Assembly (NCBI GenBank): GCA_963691705.1
Contig: OY829537.1
Coordinates: forward strand, 66,626,304 to 66,690,303
Length of the DNA stretch: 64,000 nt
Direction of reading: 5' to 3'
Source of the DNA: Viola odorata
Lineage: Eukaryota > Streptophyta > Magnoliopsida > Malpighiales > Violaceae
Shown here piece after piece: positions 1 through 10,628 of this stretch; position 1 is the stretch's first letter, and the number at the start of each line of letters is the position of its first letter. The position numbers were made by a program, and so were the translations under genes. The notes under the pieces are model-generated. The model did not search any database and was not told the DNA's origin. It was given only the letters and a program-made list of their open reading frames with translations.

Positions 1-70
1 TGTTGTTCAAGGTGTTGAATCGGATGAATCCTCTACATTCCCTACGACTCTTACAACCCTCTCGGTTAAC

Positions 71-905
71 TTGGAGCATTTCATGCATCAAATGAGTAGC
101 CAATGGGAGGAGCAAAAGAAAACGGATGCCTTACTCATGAGTGATTGCCGGTCATCACAACCAAGAGTGGAACCACCTCCACCTCCACCTCCCCATAACT
201 ACCCAAATACACACTACCATCAAACCACCCGACCAAATGACCCTTCAAGCCTTGACTTCTATGCCTTGCCGCGAATGGGTAACAATGCGGATGGTCCTAG
301 GGCAGCAACCCCCCATAGCCAAGAAGGTGAGGTCCAAGGCATTCATTCTCACCATAGTGCTCCTCTGACTTTTGATCAAGGCCGTAGCCACTTTCTTGTG
401 GACAACCAAGGCGTGGCCTTTCACCATGAACCTAGCCAATCTCATATCCCAACACCCCAACCCATGGCACATCCATATGACCCTAGACACTCTCACGTAC
501 CTAACCCCACACCCGTTGCACAACCATATGCACCTAGACAGCCGCAAATGCCTACCCAACATCAAATTTCCAATCACCTAGCCATACCATTACACCGAGC
601 TAATGCTTATGTACCATCGGTGTATGAGACACCTGGACCACCCCAACCTCCTTATTATGAACATGCGCATGGTGATGCCCATTTTGACTATGAGGAGCCT
701 TTTGAGGCAAGAGGCTGACGACATCAGGAAAAGAGAGTGGATAACAAACTCTCTAACCTTAAAATCTCCATTCCTTCATTTGAGGGCAAGGATGACCCGT
801 ATGCGTATTATGAATTGGAGGGCAAAGTGGAAAGGATCTTCACATGCTACAATTATGCGGAAGAAAAGAGAGTAAAAGTAGCAATTGTGGAGTTTAATAC
901 AAGTT
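71..905 (+). pseudogene. Gypsy gag remnant, N-terminal part
   Basis: One reading frame runs from the ATG at 71 to about 905 with a single in-frame TGA at 716-718. The first 215 codons are rich in Pro, His and Gln (a PPPPPPP run near residue 36), as in the variable N-terminus of plant Ty3/Gypsy Gag. After the stop the frame gives IPSFEGKDDPYAYYELEGKV followed by an Asn-Tyr-Ala-Glu-Glu-Lys segment, the start of a retrotransposon gag domain. Homology stops abruptly near 905 and no protease or RT follows. It resembles the gag at 4564 but belongs to a different, truncated copy. Family assignment is good; lineage is open. Confidence 0.7.
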
Positions 906-1084
906 TCTGTTCAAATGCATCTCTACTCTTCATCCGTTAAATTGCTGCCTTATTACTCCATTAATTATCTACAAACGATTTCATCCATACATCCATCCGA
1001 GCACCTCAACCTCTTGCCGAGGACTAGATCCATCAACTTACCATTCGGCCTTCTTCTCCAAAATAGAAGCAAGACCATATCACT

Positions 1085-1410
1085 CTGTTTCGCGCGTGAT
1101 CACGCCAAGGCTGGGCGTGATCATGTCAAGACCCTACATCAATCTATCCTCGCCTCTATTTTGGGCAGAATCACTCCCTTTCTCTATTTCGGGAGTGATC
1201 ATGTCAAGGCTGGGCGTGATCACATCAAGACCCTGCGTCAATCTATCCTCACCTCTATTTTTGGCGTGATCACGCAAAGGTTGGGCGTGATTACGTCGAG
1301 GCCCTGCGTCAATCTACACTCGCCTCTATTTTGGGAAAGATGACGCCAAGCATAGGCGTGATGATGCCAAGACCAGTCTGGGATCTTATCATTCCCTTCC
1401 TCTTCAATAA
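1085..1410 (-). repeat. Inverted LTR fragment
   Basis: This stretch is an imperfect reverse complement of about 1760-2100 in the adjacent LTR. The segment reading GACGCCAAGCATAGGCGTGA with following CCAGTCTGGGATC and CATTCCCTTCCTCTTCA is matched in reverse at about 1765-1835. It carries the same GGCGTGATCACG-type palindromes and the phrases 'ccctgcgtcaatctat' and 'cgcctctattttggg' in opposite orientation. The result is a head-to-head inverted repeat with a spacer of about 350 bp. It looks like a rearranged LTR piece rather than a gene; the open frames over it are incidental. Confidence 0.6.
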
Positions 1411-2713
1411 GGGAAAGAGAGCAATAAGGGGCTCATTAGCATACAAGCAACAAGCCTTTACTATGAACAGTGGCAATATTCATGTGGAGATCGAGCCAAG
1501 GCTTGTGAGGGTCTTATCCAATGGAGCATTGTGCACATTTGTGAGGGCGTCTGCTTGGGATAGTCCATTCCCGCAGAGGCTACATAAGGTTTGTGATGTG
1601 AGCCATAGAGTGAGCTTGTTCAAGGCGTCACAAATTGTATGTATTGTGGATTACACCCTTTGGCAACCAAGGAAGCGCAAGAGATGGCGAGTATGCATTG
1701 AGTATGGACTTGTGGAGCTTTCTTGGGCAGGTAGCATTGAACAAGATTTGAGGGTGAATCTTTTTGAAGAGGAAGGGAATGATACGATCCGAGACTGGTC
1801 TGGGCGTCATCACGCCTATGCTTGGCGTGATCACACCCAAAATAGAGGCGAGTGTAGATTGATGCAGGGCCTTGACGTGATCACGCCCAAAATAGTCAGG
1901 AGGATAGATTGACACAGGGTCTTGATGTGATCATGCCCAGCCTTGGCGTAATCACGCTCGAAACAGAGGAGGGGAGAGTGTTTATGCCCAGAAAAAAGAG
2001 ACGAGGATAGATTGACGTAGGGTCTTGATGTGATCACTCCCAGCCTTGGCGTGATCACGCCCGAAACAGAGGAGGGGAGTGATTCTGGATGAATCTTGAC
2101 ATAATAACTCCCAGCCTTGGCGTGATCACGCCAACGAGTTTACTAGTTTTGCGTCAAGAAGGGATTTCAAGTGTTCGATTTTTAATTAGTTATTTTTAAT
2201 TAATTAAGTTAGTTTTAGACCTATTTATAATTAGTTTAATTAATTATTTAATTAGAAGTTCAACTAGAAGTAGGACTTTTAAGGAAAGGCCAACGTTAGT
2301 AGGATTTAGGGTTGTCCTAGTTAAAAGAGCCATCCTTTTCATTGTAACGTTACATTATCTTTTCAATCAAAAATTTAGAAGGAATTTTCTCAATTTTTTC
2401 TCGTGAACCTTGTCCCTTATTAAGTTCGAACACTCGATTAGGATAGCAAGTAAAATCTGAAAGTTCATCCATTAGTTCGTTTACTCTAGGTTGGTTCTCA
2501 TAGGTTAAGTTCAGGGTTAGAGATCCGAATTAAGATCCTCTCTTGATTCGTTAGGGTTGGTTAACATAGGTTGTTAATAGGGTCGAACATTCAAGATTGA
2601 GTTTATCTATTTCCGCATTGAAATCCAAGCCTAGACTAGATCAAAATATGTGCTACGAGCCTCGGGTGAACAAGGATCATACTAGTTGGTAGCGGAGTAA
2701 GGCGTTCTACAGT
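1405..2713 (+). repeat. 5' LTR of the non-autonomous Gypsy element
   Basis: Long direct repeat of 5783-6937, starting with the shared GGAAAGAGAGCAATAAGGGG and continuing through the palindrome block, an AT-rich TTTTTAATTAGTTATTTTTAA segment and a shared 3' region ending near 'ttctaca'. A 193-codon open frame crosses the first half, but the matching part of the other LTR is broken, so it is not treated as a gene. Confidence 0.6.
1795..2140. repeat. Palindrome cluster GGCGTGATCACGCC in 5' LTR
   Basis: The perfect 14-bp palindrome GGCGTGATCACGCC occurs near 2047 and 2118, with one- or two-base variants near 1823, 1876, 1926 and 1947. The spacing is roughly 50-75 bp, between copies of a phrase like 'gattgacgcagggtcttgacgtgatc'. 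The block is present again in the 3' LTR (about 6170-6395). Confidence 0.75.
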
Positions 2714-2874
2714 TTGGTATCTTTCTTTACTTTTCAAGTTATCTTTTCATTTTGTGTCTTGTTATTTCCATTTGGAGTCGAGTCGATTTAGAAAATAATT
2801 TTTCTAGATCTTGCTTTGTGTCTTTGTAAAAACAAATCTTAAGTGCGATTTGTTTGAGTCTTTTATTTATGAAA

Positions 2875-2985
2875 AAAAGAGTCATAAAAATTAGTCCCAA
2901 AGTGTCAAAAAAGAGTCACACAAAATCAGTCCCCAAAGTGTCAGAATAGAGTCACCAAATATAGTCCCCCAAAGTGTCTTTTGTT
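2875..2985 (+). repeat. Short tandem repeat in the leader
   Basis: Three imperfect copies of a unit of about 40-45 bp of the form 'agagtcac.aaa.tagtcccCaaagtgtc' lie just inside the 5' LTR, between the putative primer site and gag. They look like replication-slippage repeats of the untranslated leader. Confidence 0.6.
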
Positions 2986-3009
2986 TTGAATTTTATTATT
3001 AATAAGATT

Positions 3010-5160
3010 CATGTTGAAAAATTGAGCGTAGCTTGCGCGTTGGCATGAGAAGCAATGGTATGAGGATGATGCCTATATGAGGCAATGACAGAATGATAAG
3101 TATGATGAGAGGAGGCTTAGGTTTGGGGATCAATTTGACACAAGCATTGGAAGCATTCTAGGTTGTCGAAGCCATCAAAAATAATAAAGAAAACCTGCTA
3201 GCTAGTGCACAAAAAATTATGTATAGTGGTAACAGGGTCGAACACAGGGACTAGACGTAGACACTGACTTTTGTGTATGATGAGAGGGATCAAACTGAAA
3301 TAGTAACCAAGGGGGGAGTTTTGGGAGTTGTTTAAACTAGTTATTAAACTAAATAAAAAAGATAAATAAAGATGTGAAATATAATGGAAGAAGAATCTTG
3401 GCAGAAGTATATTCTTCGGTTGCATCTAGACCTTGTCAATCACTGGTGCGGACATATTCCATTCCTTGCCATAGGTGTGCTATAGAGGCCAAGTGCGTTT
3501 AGCCCTCCCACTTTTCTTCGTACGAGAAGTTACCTCAAGGTATATTTATGAGATAACCTTGACACTCTACCGTCTCCCAAGGTGCATTTATGGGAGCAAT
3601 ACTCAGAGGTCCATTAAGTAGAGAAAAGACGCACCTAGGGCAAGATATTCAGTACGTTCGAGGTACTGCCCTAGTCATATTAGACCAGTTCTACGTGATG
3701 ACTCTGAACTAGTTGTCTACTTTACCCTACAACCTCACGTTAGTTATTACCACAAGGACGACTTTAATCACTTAGATTCAATTAAGAGTTGATCAGGCAT
3801 TTAATTAACCCTAGGCAATTTGACAAGATCTTGACAAGTGAACAAATATAACAAGGAATTTATTAAGCACGGGTTAACCTCATGACTATCCTAAGAAACC
3901 ATCGAAATACCTATGCCAAGACAGAGAGGTTTAGTTACTCATACTAATGGTGAAATAAATAAAATAAATAAAAGAAGAAGGCATGGAAGATGAAAGGAAA
4001 TACTAAATTGTATTGAATGTTACCGACTAAAGCTAGGGCTCCGATTTATTACAAAACAGAAAAGACGCCAGCGGTGGAGGAGAGAGTTCCAAGCAGCGAG
4101 TAACCGAGAGTTTAGTAATGAAAAAAAACTTGCTTAACCTTTGAATTAAAAGCTATATAAATATTGGCTACAAAATAGGAAGTTCAAATAAAATCAAAAT
4201 AGGAATTCTATCCCTAATAGGATTGCGGAATAAGGCAATGAACTCCTCGCTCGCATAGAAGATCGCAGGAAAGGGGGTTTCACACTTCGCTAGGAATCTT
4301 TCTCTAAAGTTTTCTTCTGTGTGTTAGAGTTGTAAGCATCTGCAGCGTCTGTCATCTAGGCCTAGACGATCTGCAGCTAGGCCTCGACACTTGCTGTTCC
4401 AGCGAAACTCGTCCAAAATCCGTGCATTCTGCATCTTTCTCCTCTTCTAGCCCAGATATGCAAAAAGGTGGAAATAACGAAAAATCAGTAGCATCATGCT
4501 TAAAATTGGGCAAAGAAAGAAGGAGAAAACATATACAAAATTACACCATATCAAAGCATATGGATGAAAATCCCTTCCTTTGGAGGAACAAATAATCCGT
4601 GTACGTACCTAGCGTGGGAAAGGGAGATCCAATCAATCTTTGTTTATTACAACTACTCGAAGGAGGAGATAGTGAAGTGGGCATCGTTAGAATTCTTTGG
4701 ATACGCCACTCATTGGTGGAATGATTTGAATAAAACAAGGAATAAATTTGGAGCCAATTCGATTTCAACTTGGAATGATATGAAGAAACTAATGAGGCAA
4801 CGATTCTTACCCGCCCACTTGCAAGAGTAGCTTCACCGACAATTGCCAGTTTTACCTCAAGGGAGTAGAAGCGTTGGTGGTTATTATAATGAGATGGAAA
4901 CGTTTTCTTCTAGTGTTGTACCAAGCAAGTCGTCGGTTTGGAAGGAGCCGACTTGGGTAAAGGAAGAAAAGAATATGAGACGGATCCCGCCGGTGCTTCC
5001 ATATGATTATGAAATTACGCGTGCAATTTCAAGTGTACCTAAAGGGAGTCCGAGCAGTGGTGATGATTGTGAGTCCAAAGCGCATAAGTATGAGAAGATT
5101 GTGAGGAGTAGTGAGTCGAATGATGGTGAGGTTATGACTACCGAGACTACTAATCCATAA
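3010..5160 (+). pseudogene. Gypsy gag, split by a solo LTR
   Basis: Before the insertion the frame reads ...RRLRFGDQFDTSIGS. After removing 3157-4553 and one target duplication it continues in frame into MKIPSFGGTNNPCTYLAWER, then YYNYSKEE, a WWNDL motif, and STWNDMKKLMRQRFLPAHLQ. This is a typical plant Gypsy gag capsid core (retrotransposon gag domain). A TAG at 4828-4830 interrupts it; the same frame goes on with LPQGSRSVGGYYNEMET, the usual next gag block, to a stop at 5160. There is also a TGA-type stop in the arginine/aspartate-rich stretch before the insertion. Gag would package element RNA; this copy cannot make a full protein. Confidence 0.75.
3157..4553 (-). mobile_element. Solo LTR, Athila-like, inserted in gag
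   Basis: A 1,397-bp insertion flanked by AAGCAT on both sides (3151-3156 and 4554-4559). Taking it out restores the gag reading frame exactly, which supports the boundaries. On the minus strand it starts TGATATGGTGTAATTTTG, as an LTR should with TG; the other end is eroded. It also carries the phrase 'attatgtatagtggtaacagggtcgaac' split over about 3217-3245, typical of the 3' part of Athila-like LTRs. There are no internal genes, so it is a solo LTR left by LTR-LTR recombination. Confidence 0.65.
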
Positions 5161-5198
5161 CATGCCCTTAGCAAAGGTGATGAGACAAAGGAGAGTCA

Positions 5199-5684
5199 GT
5201 GAGTAGTAGTGTTGCTAGTGTACAAGGTGCTACGGTAACAATTCTAGAGCACATTAGTCAGCCGAAGGCACAAGATGGGCTACTTGTTACCAATGTTTGT
5301 GTGGAGGCGATTCACACCAGATTGTCGCAAAGGTTGAGGGTGCCAAGAGTGTTAAGTGTCATAAGTGAAACGATGCTCTCTCGGTCAAGGCGTGAATATG
5401 GATGGGGTCGTGGGCAAAAGAACCTTCGGTGCGCGTTGAGCCAACCTCCTAAGACTGATGAGATTGATCGATACTTTGATCAAGTTCAGGGATGGTTTGA
5501 CGATAGATCAGCCAAGGTTGATCATGGTGCGACGGTTGCTCTAGTTGAGCGCATGGATCAGCCAGTATGCCATGGTCAACCAATATGCCATGGTACGTTT
5601 CTTATTGCAGAAGTATATACTATTTGTATGGGTGTTGACCATGGTGTTCCTTTGATGAGGGTCGAGATTGCATATGTGTCATAG
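5199..5684 (+). CDS. Unrecognised open frame inside the Gypsy element
   Basis: A 161-codon open frame downstream of gag. I recognise no protease, zinc knuckle, RT or integrase motif. It contains a duplicated VCHGQPICHG block. It lies where protease/pol should start and may be scrambled remnant sequence kept open by chance. It could also be a spacer of a pol-deleted element. Low confidence that it is a real gene. Confidence 0.2.
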   Translation: MSSSVASVQGATVTILEHISQPKAQDGLLVTNVCVEAIHTRLSQRLRVPRVLSVISETMLSRSRREYGWGRGQKNLRCALSQPPKTDEIDRYFDQVQGWFDDRSAKVDHGATVALVERMDQPVCHGQPICHGTFLIAEVYTICMGVDHGVPLMRVEIAYVS

Positions 5685-5782
5685 AGTATTGCTCGTATCG
5701 ATGTGTTTTCCATGGAGGTTGTGTTTCTTTTCTCTTGCATTATGCACGATTCGAGGGCGAATCATTTTGAAAAGGGAGAGAA

Positions 5783-6937
5783 GGGAAAGAGAGCAATAAG
5801 GGGCTCATTCGCACACAAGCAGCAAGCCTTTACTGTGAACAACGGTGAGATTCATGTGGAGATCGAGCCAAGGTTTGTGAGGGTCTTATCTGATGGAGCA
5901 TTGTGCACATTTGTGAGGGCATCCGCTTGGGACAGTCCATTCCAGCAGAGGCTATAAAAGGTTTGTGATGCAAGCCATAGAGTGAGCTTGTTCAAGGTGT
6001 CACATATTATGTGTGTTGTGGATTACACCGTTTAGCAACCAAGGAAGCACAAGAGATGACGAGTATGCATTGAGTATGGACTTGTGGAGCTTTCTTGGGC
6101 AGGTAGCATTGAACAAGATTCGAGGGTGAATCTTTCCGAAGAGGAAGGGAATGATACGATCCGACACTGGTCTTGGCGTCATCACGCCTAAAATAGAGGC
6201 GAGTGTAGATTGACGCAGGGCCTTGACGTGATAACGCCCAGCCTTGGCGTGATCACGCCCAAAATAGAGGCGAGGATAGATTGACGCAGGGTCTTGACGT
6301 GATCACGCCTTGCCTGAAACAGAGGAGGGGAGTGACTCTGGACGAAGCTTGATGTGATCACGCCCAGGCTTGTCGTGATCACGCCAACGGGTTTACTAGT
6401 TTTGCGTCAAAAAGGGATTTCAAGCTTTCGATTTTTAATTAGTTATTTTTAATTAATTAAGTTAGTTTTAGACCTATTTATAATTAGTTTAATTAATTAT
6501 TTAATTAGAAGTTCATGTAGAAGTAGGACTTGTAAGGAAAGTCCAACTTTAGTAGGATTTAGGGTTCTCTTATTTAAAGGAGCCACCCTTTTCATTGTAA
6601 CGTTACGTTATCTTTTCAATCAAAAATTCAGAAAGAATTTTCTCAATTGTTCCTCGTGAACCTTGTCCCTCATTGAGTCCGAACACTCGATTAGGATAGC
6701 AAGTAAAACCCGAAAGTTTATCCATTAGTTCATTTACTCTAGGTTGGTTCTCGTAGGTTGAGTTCAGGGTTAGAGATCGGAAATAAGATCCTCACTTGAT
6801 TCGTTAGGGTTGGTTAACACAGGTTGTTAACGGGGTCGAACATTCAAGATTGAGTTTATCTATTTCCGCATCAAAATCCAAGCCTAGACTAGATCAAAGT
6901 ACGTGCTACGAGTCTCGGGTGACCAAGGATCGTATTA
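5783..6937 (+). repeat. 3' LTR of the non-autonomous Gypsy element
   Basis: Direct repeat of 1405-2713 with scattered substitutions. The shared sequence ends near 'caaggatcgtatta'; the last roughly 30 bp seen in the left LTR are absent, so this copy is slightly truncated at its right end. A palindrome cluster is present at about 6170-6395, including GGCGTGATCACGCC near 6246. Confidence 0.6.
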
Positions 6938-7784
6938 GGTATGTAGTTGGTTTGCAAAAAACAAACAGTAAAAAATATTGGCACGCATAAAATGTTATTG
7001 TTGTAGTTGTTCCATTGATGGTTCTAATGTAGTCTATTTATATTAGTTTGTTGCTGCTTTCTAAAATTTTGTTTTCGAGATTGACCAGTCATTGTGCTCC
7101 TGGACCTTATTGTATGATTTGTTCTCCCTACTCTTTGAGGAGTACTAATGAACTACAAGTTCCTTTTATAGTTTTGTTTGTTGTTGTTAGAATTGTGAAA
7201 AGAATGACAACATTTCAGTTTTATCTTCATGTCAGCAATGCTATCAGAGCTTCTGAAATGATGATCTTCTGTTTATATTTCTCAATTTCTAGAAATGGAG
7301 ATTGCTATTTTTATGCATTAATGTTATTCTATATACCACTAATGTGTCAATGCACACTGCACAAGTCTTGGTGTATAGTTTTAACATTGATATTTATTGG
7401 GGGAAAAATGAAACAAAGTACTATTTTGTTCATTGGTCTGAGTAAAGGGGTATAATCATCCAAGTACTACAGGCTGACACATTGCTGGATATAGGTCGTA
7501 CTAAACTATTTTAGGTACCATTTAGAAAACTCGAATCTCGGTAAATAGAGTCTTCTCAGTAGTTGTCACTGTTATCTTACCCCTAGATTATTTAGAGTCC
7601 ACTCTAAATTATGGTAGCATGACCCTAGTCTTCTTGGGTTTCTGTTATTATTTCTATATTTTTTTTTGTTGGAAACATTAATTTGTTGCTATTCATTTAG
7701 AATTATTATTAATATTTTTTCAATAAATATTCATTTAGAATTATATTTTATAAAAAAATCACGTGTTCTATATTTTTACAGATA
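6938..7784. other. No recognised feature
   Basis: AT-rich sequence between the Gypsy 3' LTR and the Copia remnant. A 135-codon open frame (7048-7455) is rich in hydrophobic residues, has no family I recognise and no coding-like composition. I see no repeat ends or splice structure that I can defend. Confidence 0.4.
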
Positions 7785-7919
7785 TGGCTCAGAGCATTGG
7801 AACTGTATCTAGCTCTCAGAGCTTAGTTTTCTATTTCTGCATTCTACTATTCATATTTGAATTCTACTATTTATAAATCCATTTTACTATTCATTAAATA
7901 TTGAGTTTCTACTTGGTAT
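7785..7919 (+). repeat. Copia LTR tail, left copy
   Basis: Matches 10140-10246, ending at 'gagtttctac' before 'ttggtatcacaagcacc'. Only the 3' part of the LTR is recognisable. Confidence 0.55.
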
Positions 7920-8259
7920 CACAAGCACCATTGTTATTTTCTACTTGGTAGCGAAGCCTCTTGATCTTAAGGGTCCTGTGGCAACAAACTCACTAGCAGA
8001 ACCAACATTTCAGTGAAGATGAGAGCTTCAAACGAAGCTGATAAAGTTGAAATTGAGCTGGTATTGTTCGTGTGGCCAAGAAGATGTTGGTTTTGAGGGG
8101 GAGTGTTGATAGTCAACACCAACATCATCTATGTATTATTCTACCATGAGTAGAATAAAAACAAAAGCAAAACCGATAGATTGAAATCATCATGAGTAAA
8201 TTTGAATCTAAAAGCTCTGGTGCAAATCTGCTCCGATTATTTTACAATCGGAAACCCCC

Positions 8260-8475
8260 TCATTCAATCCCGAGATCATCCTTGATGAAACAAACTACAA
8301 TGTTTGGTCCCAGCTGGTCGAAATATTAATTGCTGAAAAGGAGAAACTTTCCTTCATCCATGGTAATACTCCGTTACCTACTGAAAAGGATGATGGATAC
8401 GAAAAATGGTTAGGATGGTGGATTCGAACAGGTGCGTGGCAATATACTAAGAAAGGATCCAGTTCCTGAATCCAC
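8260..8475 (+). pseudogene. Copia gag fragment
   Basis: One frame reads PEIILDETNYNVWSQLVEIL then IAEKEKLSFIHGNTPLP and GYEKW, the N-terminal block of Copia Gag (the 'L-N-Y-x-x-W' region of the UBN2/gag-polypeptide families). It runs into a stop at about 8469 and no zinc knuckle follows. Clear family match, non-functional fragment. Confidence 0.75.
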
Positions 8476-8479
8476 CTTA

Positions 8480-9384
8480 CTCTATCATCTGTCGTGAGGC
8501 CGCTCGAAAAACAAAGATGAATGGAGAACCCAAGAAGGTGAAGCTTCCGCTGTTATCAGTCACAATCCTCAAGCCAAGGTTGAAGGAAGGTCCAACAAAC
8601 TTGTTAACAAATGTACATATTGGTACATTTTTTTGTATTCTTCAGTCAGATTTATGATGTTATCTGGACTGAGTCTTGAACCTCTATGTGTCTAGAGTGT
8701 TCATGTTGGACTTCATGAATTGAATCCATTGTTTGCCTTACCAAGTGTCAAAAAAATTGAAAGAGTGTGCAGACTCAGTTTTTCGTGTTGTTCTTGCTCT
8801 TGAGTTGTTCAGTCGCGCCTGAAACATCTACTGCCTAGAAAATTCTAAAAATTTATGTCAAGAAACTTCAGTCTTTGAGTGAAAAAAGTTGTCCTTGGGT
8901 CACTCAAATTTTCTATTAATATCCCAGTCATTTTGGCCACCTAAGATAGGTGCACAGTTGTCATCCGAGAAAAGTAGCCATTATGTTGTTGGTCTATTTT
9001 CTCTAGGTTCCAGCCAAAATGTATTCTTCCTTCCTGAATGCAATTTGTAGATCTGTGTCTTTGGAAAGTTCAGAATTAATTTCGTGAATTAATTTGTTCG
9101 TTTCCTATTTTTAAAGTGTCATCACTATACTCTGGTACGAAACTGTCCAGATTTTTCCAGCAAATAGTATGTTTTCTTTTTGGTGTTCATTGAGACTTCT
9201 TGAGTTTTTTTTTTCGTTCTAGTACTTGGGAGAGACGAATCAAAAGGTTTTTTGATCTGCTTCAAGGTCATTTGAGTGATTCAAAGTGTTTGTAGCAAGA
9301 AGTCATAGTTGCAACCGGGTGCAATTTATCAAAGGAAAAGATGTAGCACATAAGATAGATTAGAAACATCCTGAGAAAACAAAA
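8480..9384. other. Decayed Copia interior, no readable domain
   Basis: Lies between the gag and RT fragments where zinc knuckle, protease and integrase would be expected. I could not read any of these in any frame. The stretch is AT-rich with many stops. Confidence 0.4.
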
Positions 9385-9560
9385 GGAGTATTTTTTATAG
9401 GAAATGAAATCGCTACAGAAAGGGTTGCTGTTGAGCATCTCGAAAAAAAAATATGGAGTATTTTTCTGTAGGAAATGAAATCCTTATAGAAAGGGTTATT
9501 GTTGAGCATCCCGAGAGAAGAAAAATATGGAGTATTTTTTTTGTAGGAAATGAAATCCCT
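9385..9560 (+). repeat. About 75-bp tandem repeat, three copies
   Basis: Three imperfect copies of 'ggagtatttttt..taggaaatgaaatc.ctacagaaa' with 'gggttgctgttgagcatc' lie directly before the RT fragment. The last copy runs into the QKNDTWDLVD coding block, so the repeat arose by duplication of the start of that RT exon. Confidence 0.65.
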
Positions 9561-9895
9561 ACAGAAAAATGACACTTGGGATCTTGTTGATTGTCCGCCT
9601 GAAAAAGGACAGCTGGATGTAGATGTCTTTACTCTATGAAATACAAAACTGATGGAACCATCGAACGGTTCAAGGCTACGTTGATGACATGGTGGTGAAT
9701 GGAAATGATCTTCAAGAAAGAAGAGCATTTCAAAACTACCTGTCTACTGAATTTGAAATGAAAGATCTTGGTCCACTGAAGTACTTCCTTGGAATTTAAG
9801 TGTCCAGATCCTCCAAAGGTATATCTCTATCACAACGGAAATATACTTTGGATTTGCTACATGAAACTAACATCCTTAACAAGGCAGTTTCAAGC
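9540..9895 (+). pseudogene. Copia reverse transcriptase fragment with internal deletion
   Basis: The frame begins QKNDTWDLVDCPPEKGQ, the conserved start of Copia RT. It loses frame, shows a TIERFKA-like block, and jumps directly to YVDDMVVNGND, then YLSTEFEMKDLGPLKYFLGI. A TAA follows, then VSRSSKGISLSQRKYTLDLL. The palm between the KARLV region and YVDD, normally well over 100 residues, is missing; the join is at the TAC codon of YVDD. Cannot be active. Confidence 0.75.
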
Positions 9896-9914
9896 CAAGT
9901 ATTCTCGAAGATCC

Positions 9915-10000
9915 TTTGCAAGTTGGGCATATAATCAACATTCAACATTGTACAACTTGTCAACATTTAACATTGTACAACTTGTCAACATTCAAAGTTG
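9915..10000 (+). repeat. 25-bp minisatellite, three copies
   Basis: Three head-to-tail copies of TCAACATT.AACATTGTACAA plus CTTG within the putative Copia 3' LTR, upstream of a TATATATATGAGAG box at about 10046-10055. Confidence 0.6.
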
Positions 10001-10139
10001 TATAATATTGAAATAATTAGCATACCATTAGCCATTGTAAATGCTATATATATGAGAGCATTCTACTTCTAAAAGGTATGTCAAATATTGATCAATTGAA
10101 AATATTTCATCATAAAAGCTAAGCCAAGCATTAACAATG

Positions 10140-10246
10140 TAGTCTCTATATCCTGCTCTTAGAGCCTAACTTTCAATTTCTGCATTCTACTATTTATAAA
10201 TCCATTTTACTATTCAATAAATATCGAGTTTCTACTTGGTATCACA
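10140..10246 (+). repeat. Copia LTR tail, right copy
   Basis: Matches 7785-7919. The LTR probably starts somewhere in 9900-9930; a TATA-like box at about 10046 would be its promoter. The 3' end 'gagtttctac' is shared with the left copy. Confidence 0.5.
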
Positions 10247-10317
10247 AACACCATTGTTATTTTCTACGCTTTCATCTTACTGAAGTTGAAGTACTCTTTC
10301 ATTCCAAGTCAAAACAG

Positions 10318-10628
10318 AGCTTCAGGATTCCCGCTCTCTTTCAACCAATTCAAGAACGTCATAGAGGGACTCTTCTTAGTTTTCCAGTTAACGAACTTAA
10401 TTTCTTTCATTGTAGCGTGTGACAGGACGCAATTGTCCGAACTCGCTCGTGTAAGGATTTGCAAGTTTGTTGTGTAGAGAAAAGATCAGTGCATGAAGTA
10501 GAGGCTACATGAGAGAGAATCTTGGTTAACAAGTCCTTCGGGATTCGGTTTAGTACTCCGGCCACTGTCTCCCTCTCTTCTCTGCTGCTCGGCTGCTCTT
10601 CTCCCCTATCTTCTATATTTTTCCTCAT
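10318..10628 (-). pseudogene. F-box gene fragment, copy 1
   Basis: Read on the minus strand from the ATG at 10628: MRKNIEDRGEEQPSSREERE, then the F-box core IPKDLLTKILSHVASTSCTD and QQTCKSLHE. A one-base loss near 10442 (relative to the other copies) shifts the frame after LHE and it stops at 10407. Beyond that the sequence keeps the LKESGNPEA-like tail in another frame. F-box proteins of the At1g67623-like group recruit substrates to SCF ubiquitin ligases; this fragment has only the N-terminal half. Confidence 0.65.

Larger units (their letters stand above)
1405..6937 (+). mobile_element. Non-autonomous Ty3/Gypsy element (two LTRs, gag only)
   Basis: Two long direct repeats (about 1405-2713 and 5783-6937) flank about 3.1 kb holding a broken gag and an unrecognised open frame but no protease, RT, RNase H or integrase. 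After the left LTR the sequence 'tttggtatc' sits where a TGGTATCAGAGC-type initiator-Met primer site is usual, but it is degenerate. Before the right LTR the string 'attcgagggcgaatcattttgaaaagggagag' region resembles the end and polypurine tract of plant Gypsy elements. A solo LTR of another family is inserted in gag. Exact LTR starts and the target duplication were not resolved, so ends are approximate. Confidence 0.6.
7785..10270 (+). mobile_element. Wrecked Ty1/Copia element
   Basis: Two related LTR tails are present, 7785-7919 and 10140-10246. Both contain 'ttctgcattctactatt', 'aaatccattttactattca' and the ending 'gagtttctacttggtatcac', the last part resembling a TGGTATCA primer site. Between them lie Copia gag and RT pieces. 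The order is disturbed: a 'gagggggagtgttg' string, usual at the start of a Copia 3' LTR, appears at about 8095, before gag. The right end abuts the host-derived array at about 10318, truncating its first unit. Confidence 0.65.

Noticed and set aside
1331..1912. 193-codon open frame in the 5' LTR
   Set aside because: It lies wholly in the LTR; the matching region of the 3' LTR has stops, and no domain is recognisable.
7048..7455. 135-codon frame upstream of the Copia remnant
   Set aside because: Hydrophobic, AT-driven composition, no family match and no supporting structure.
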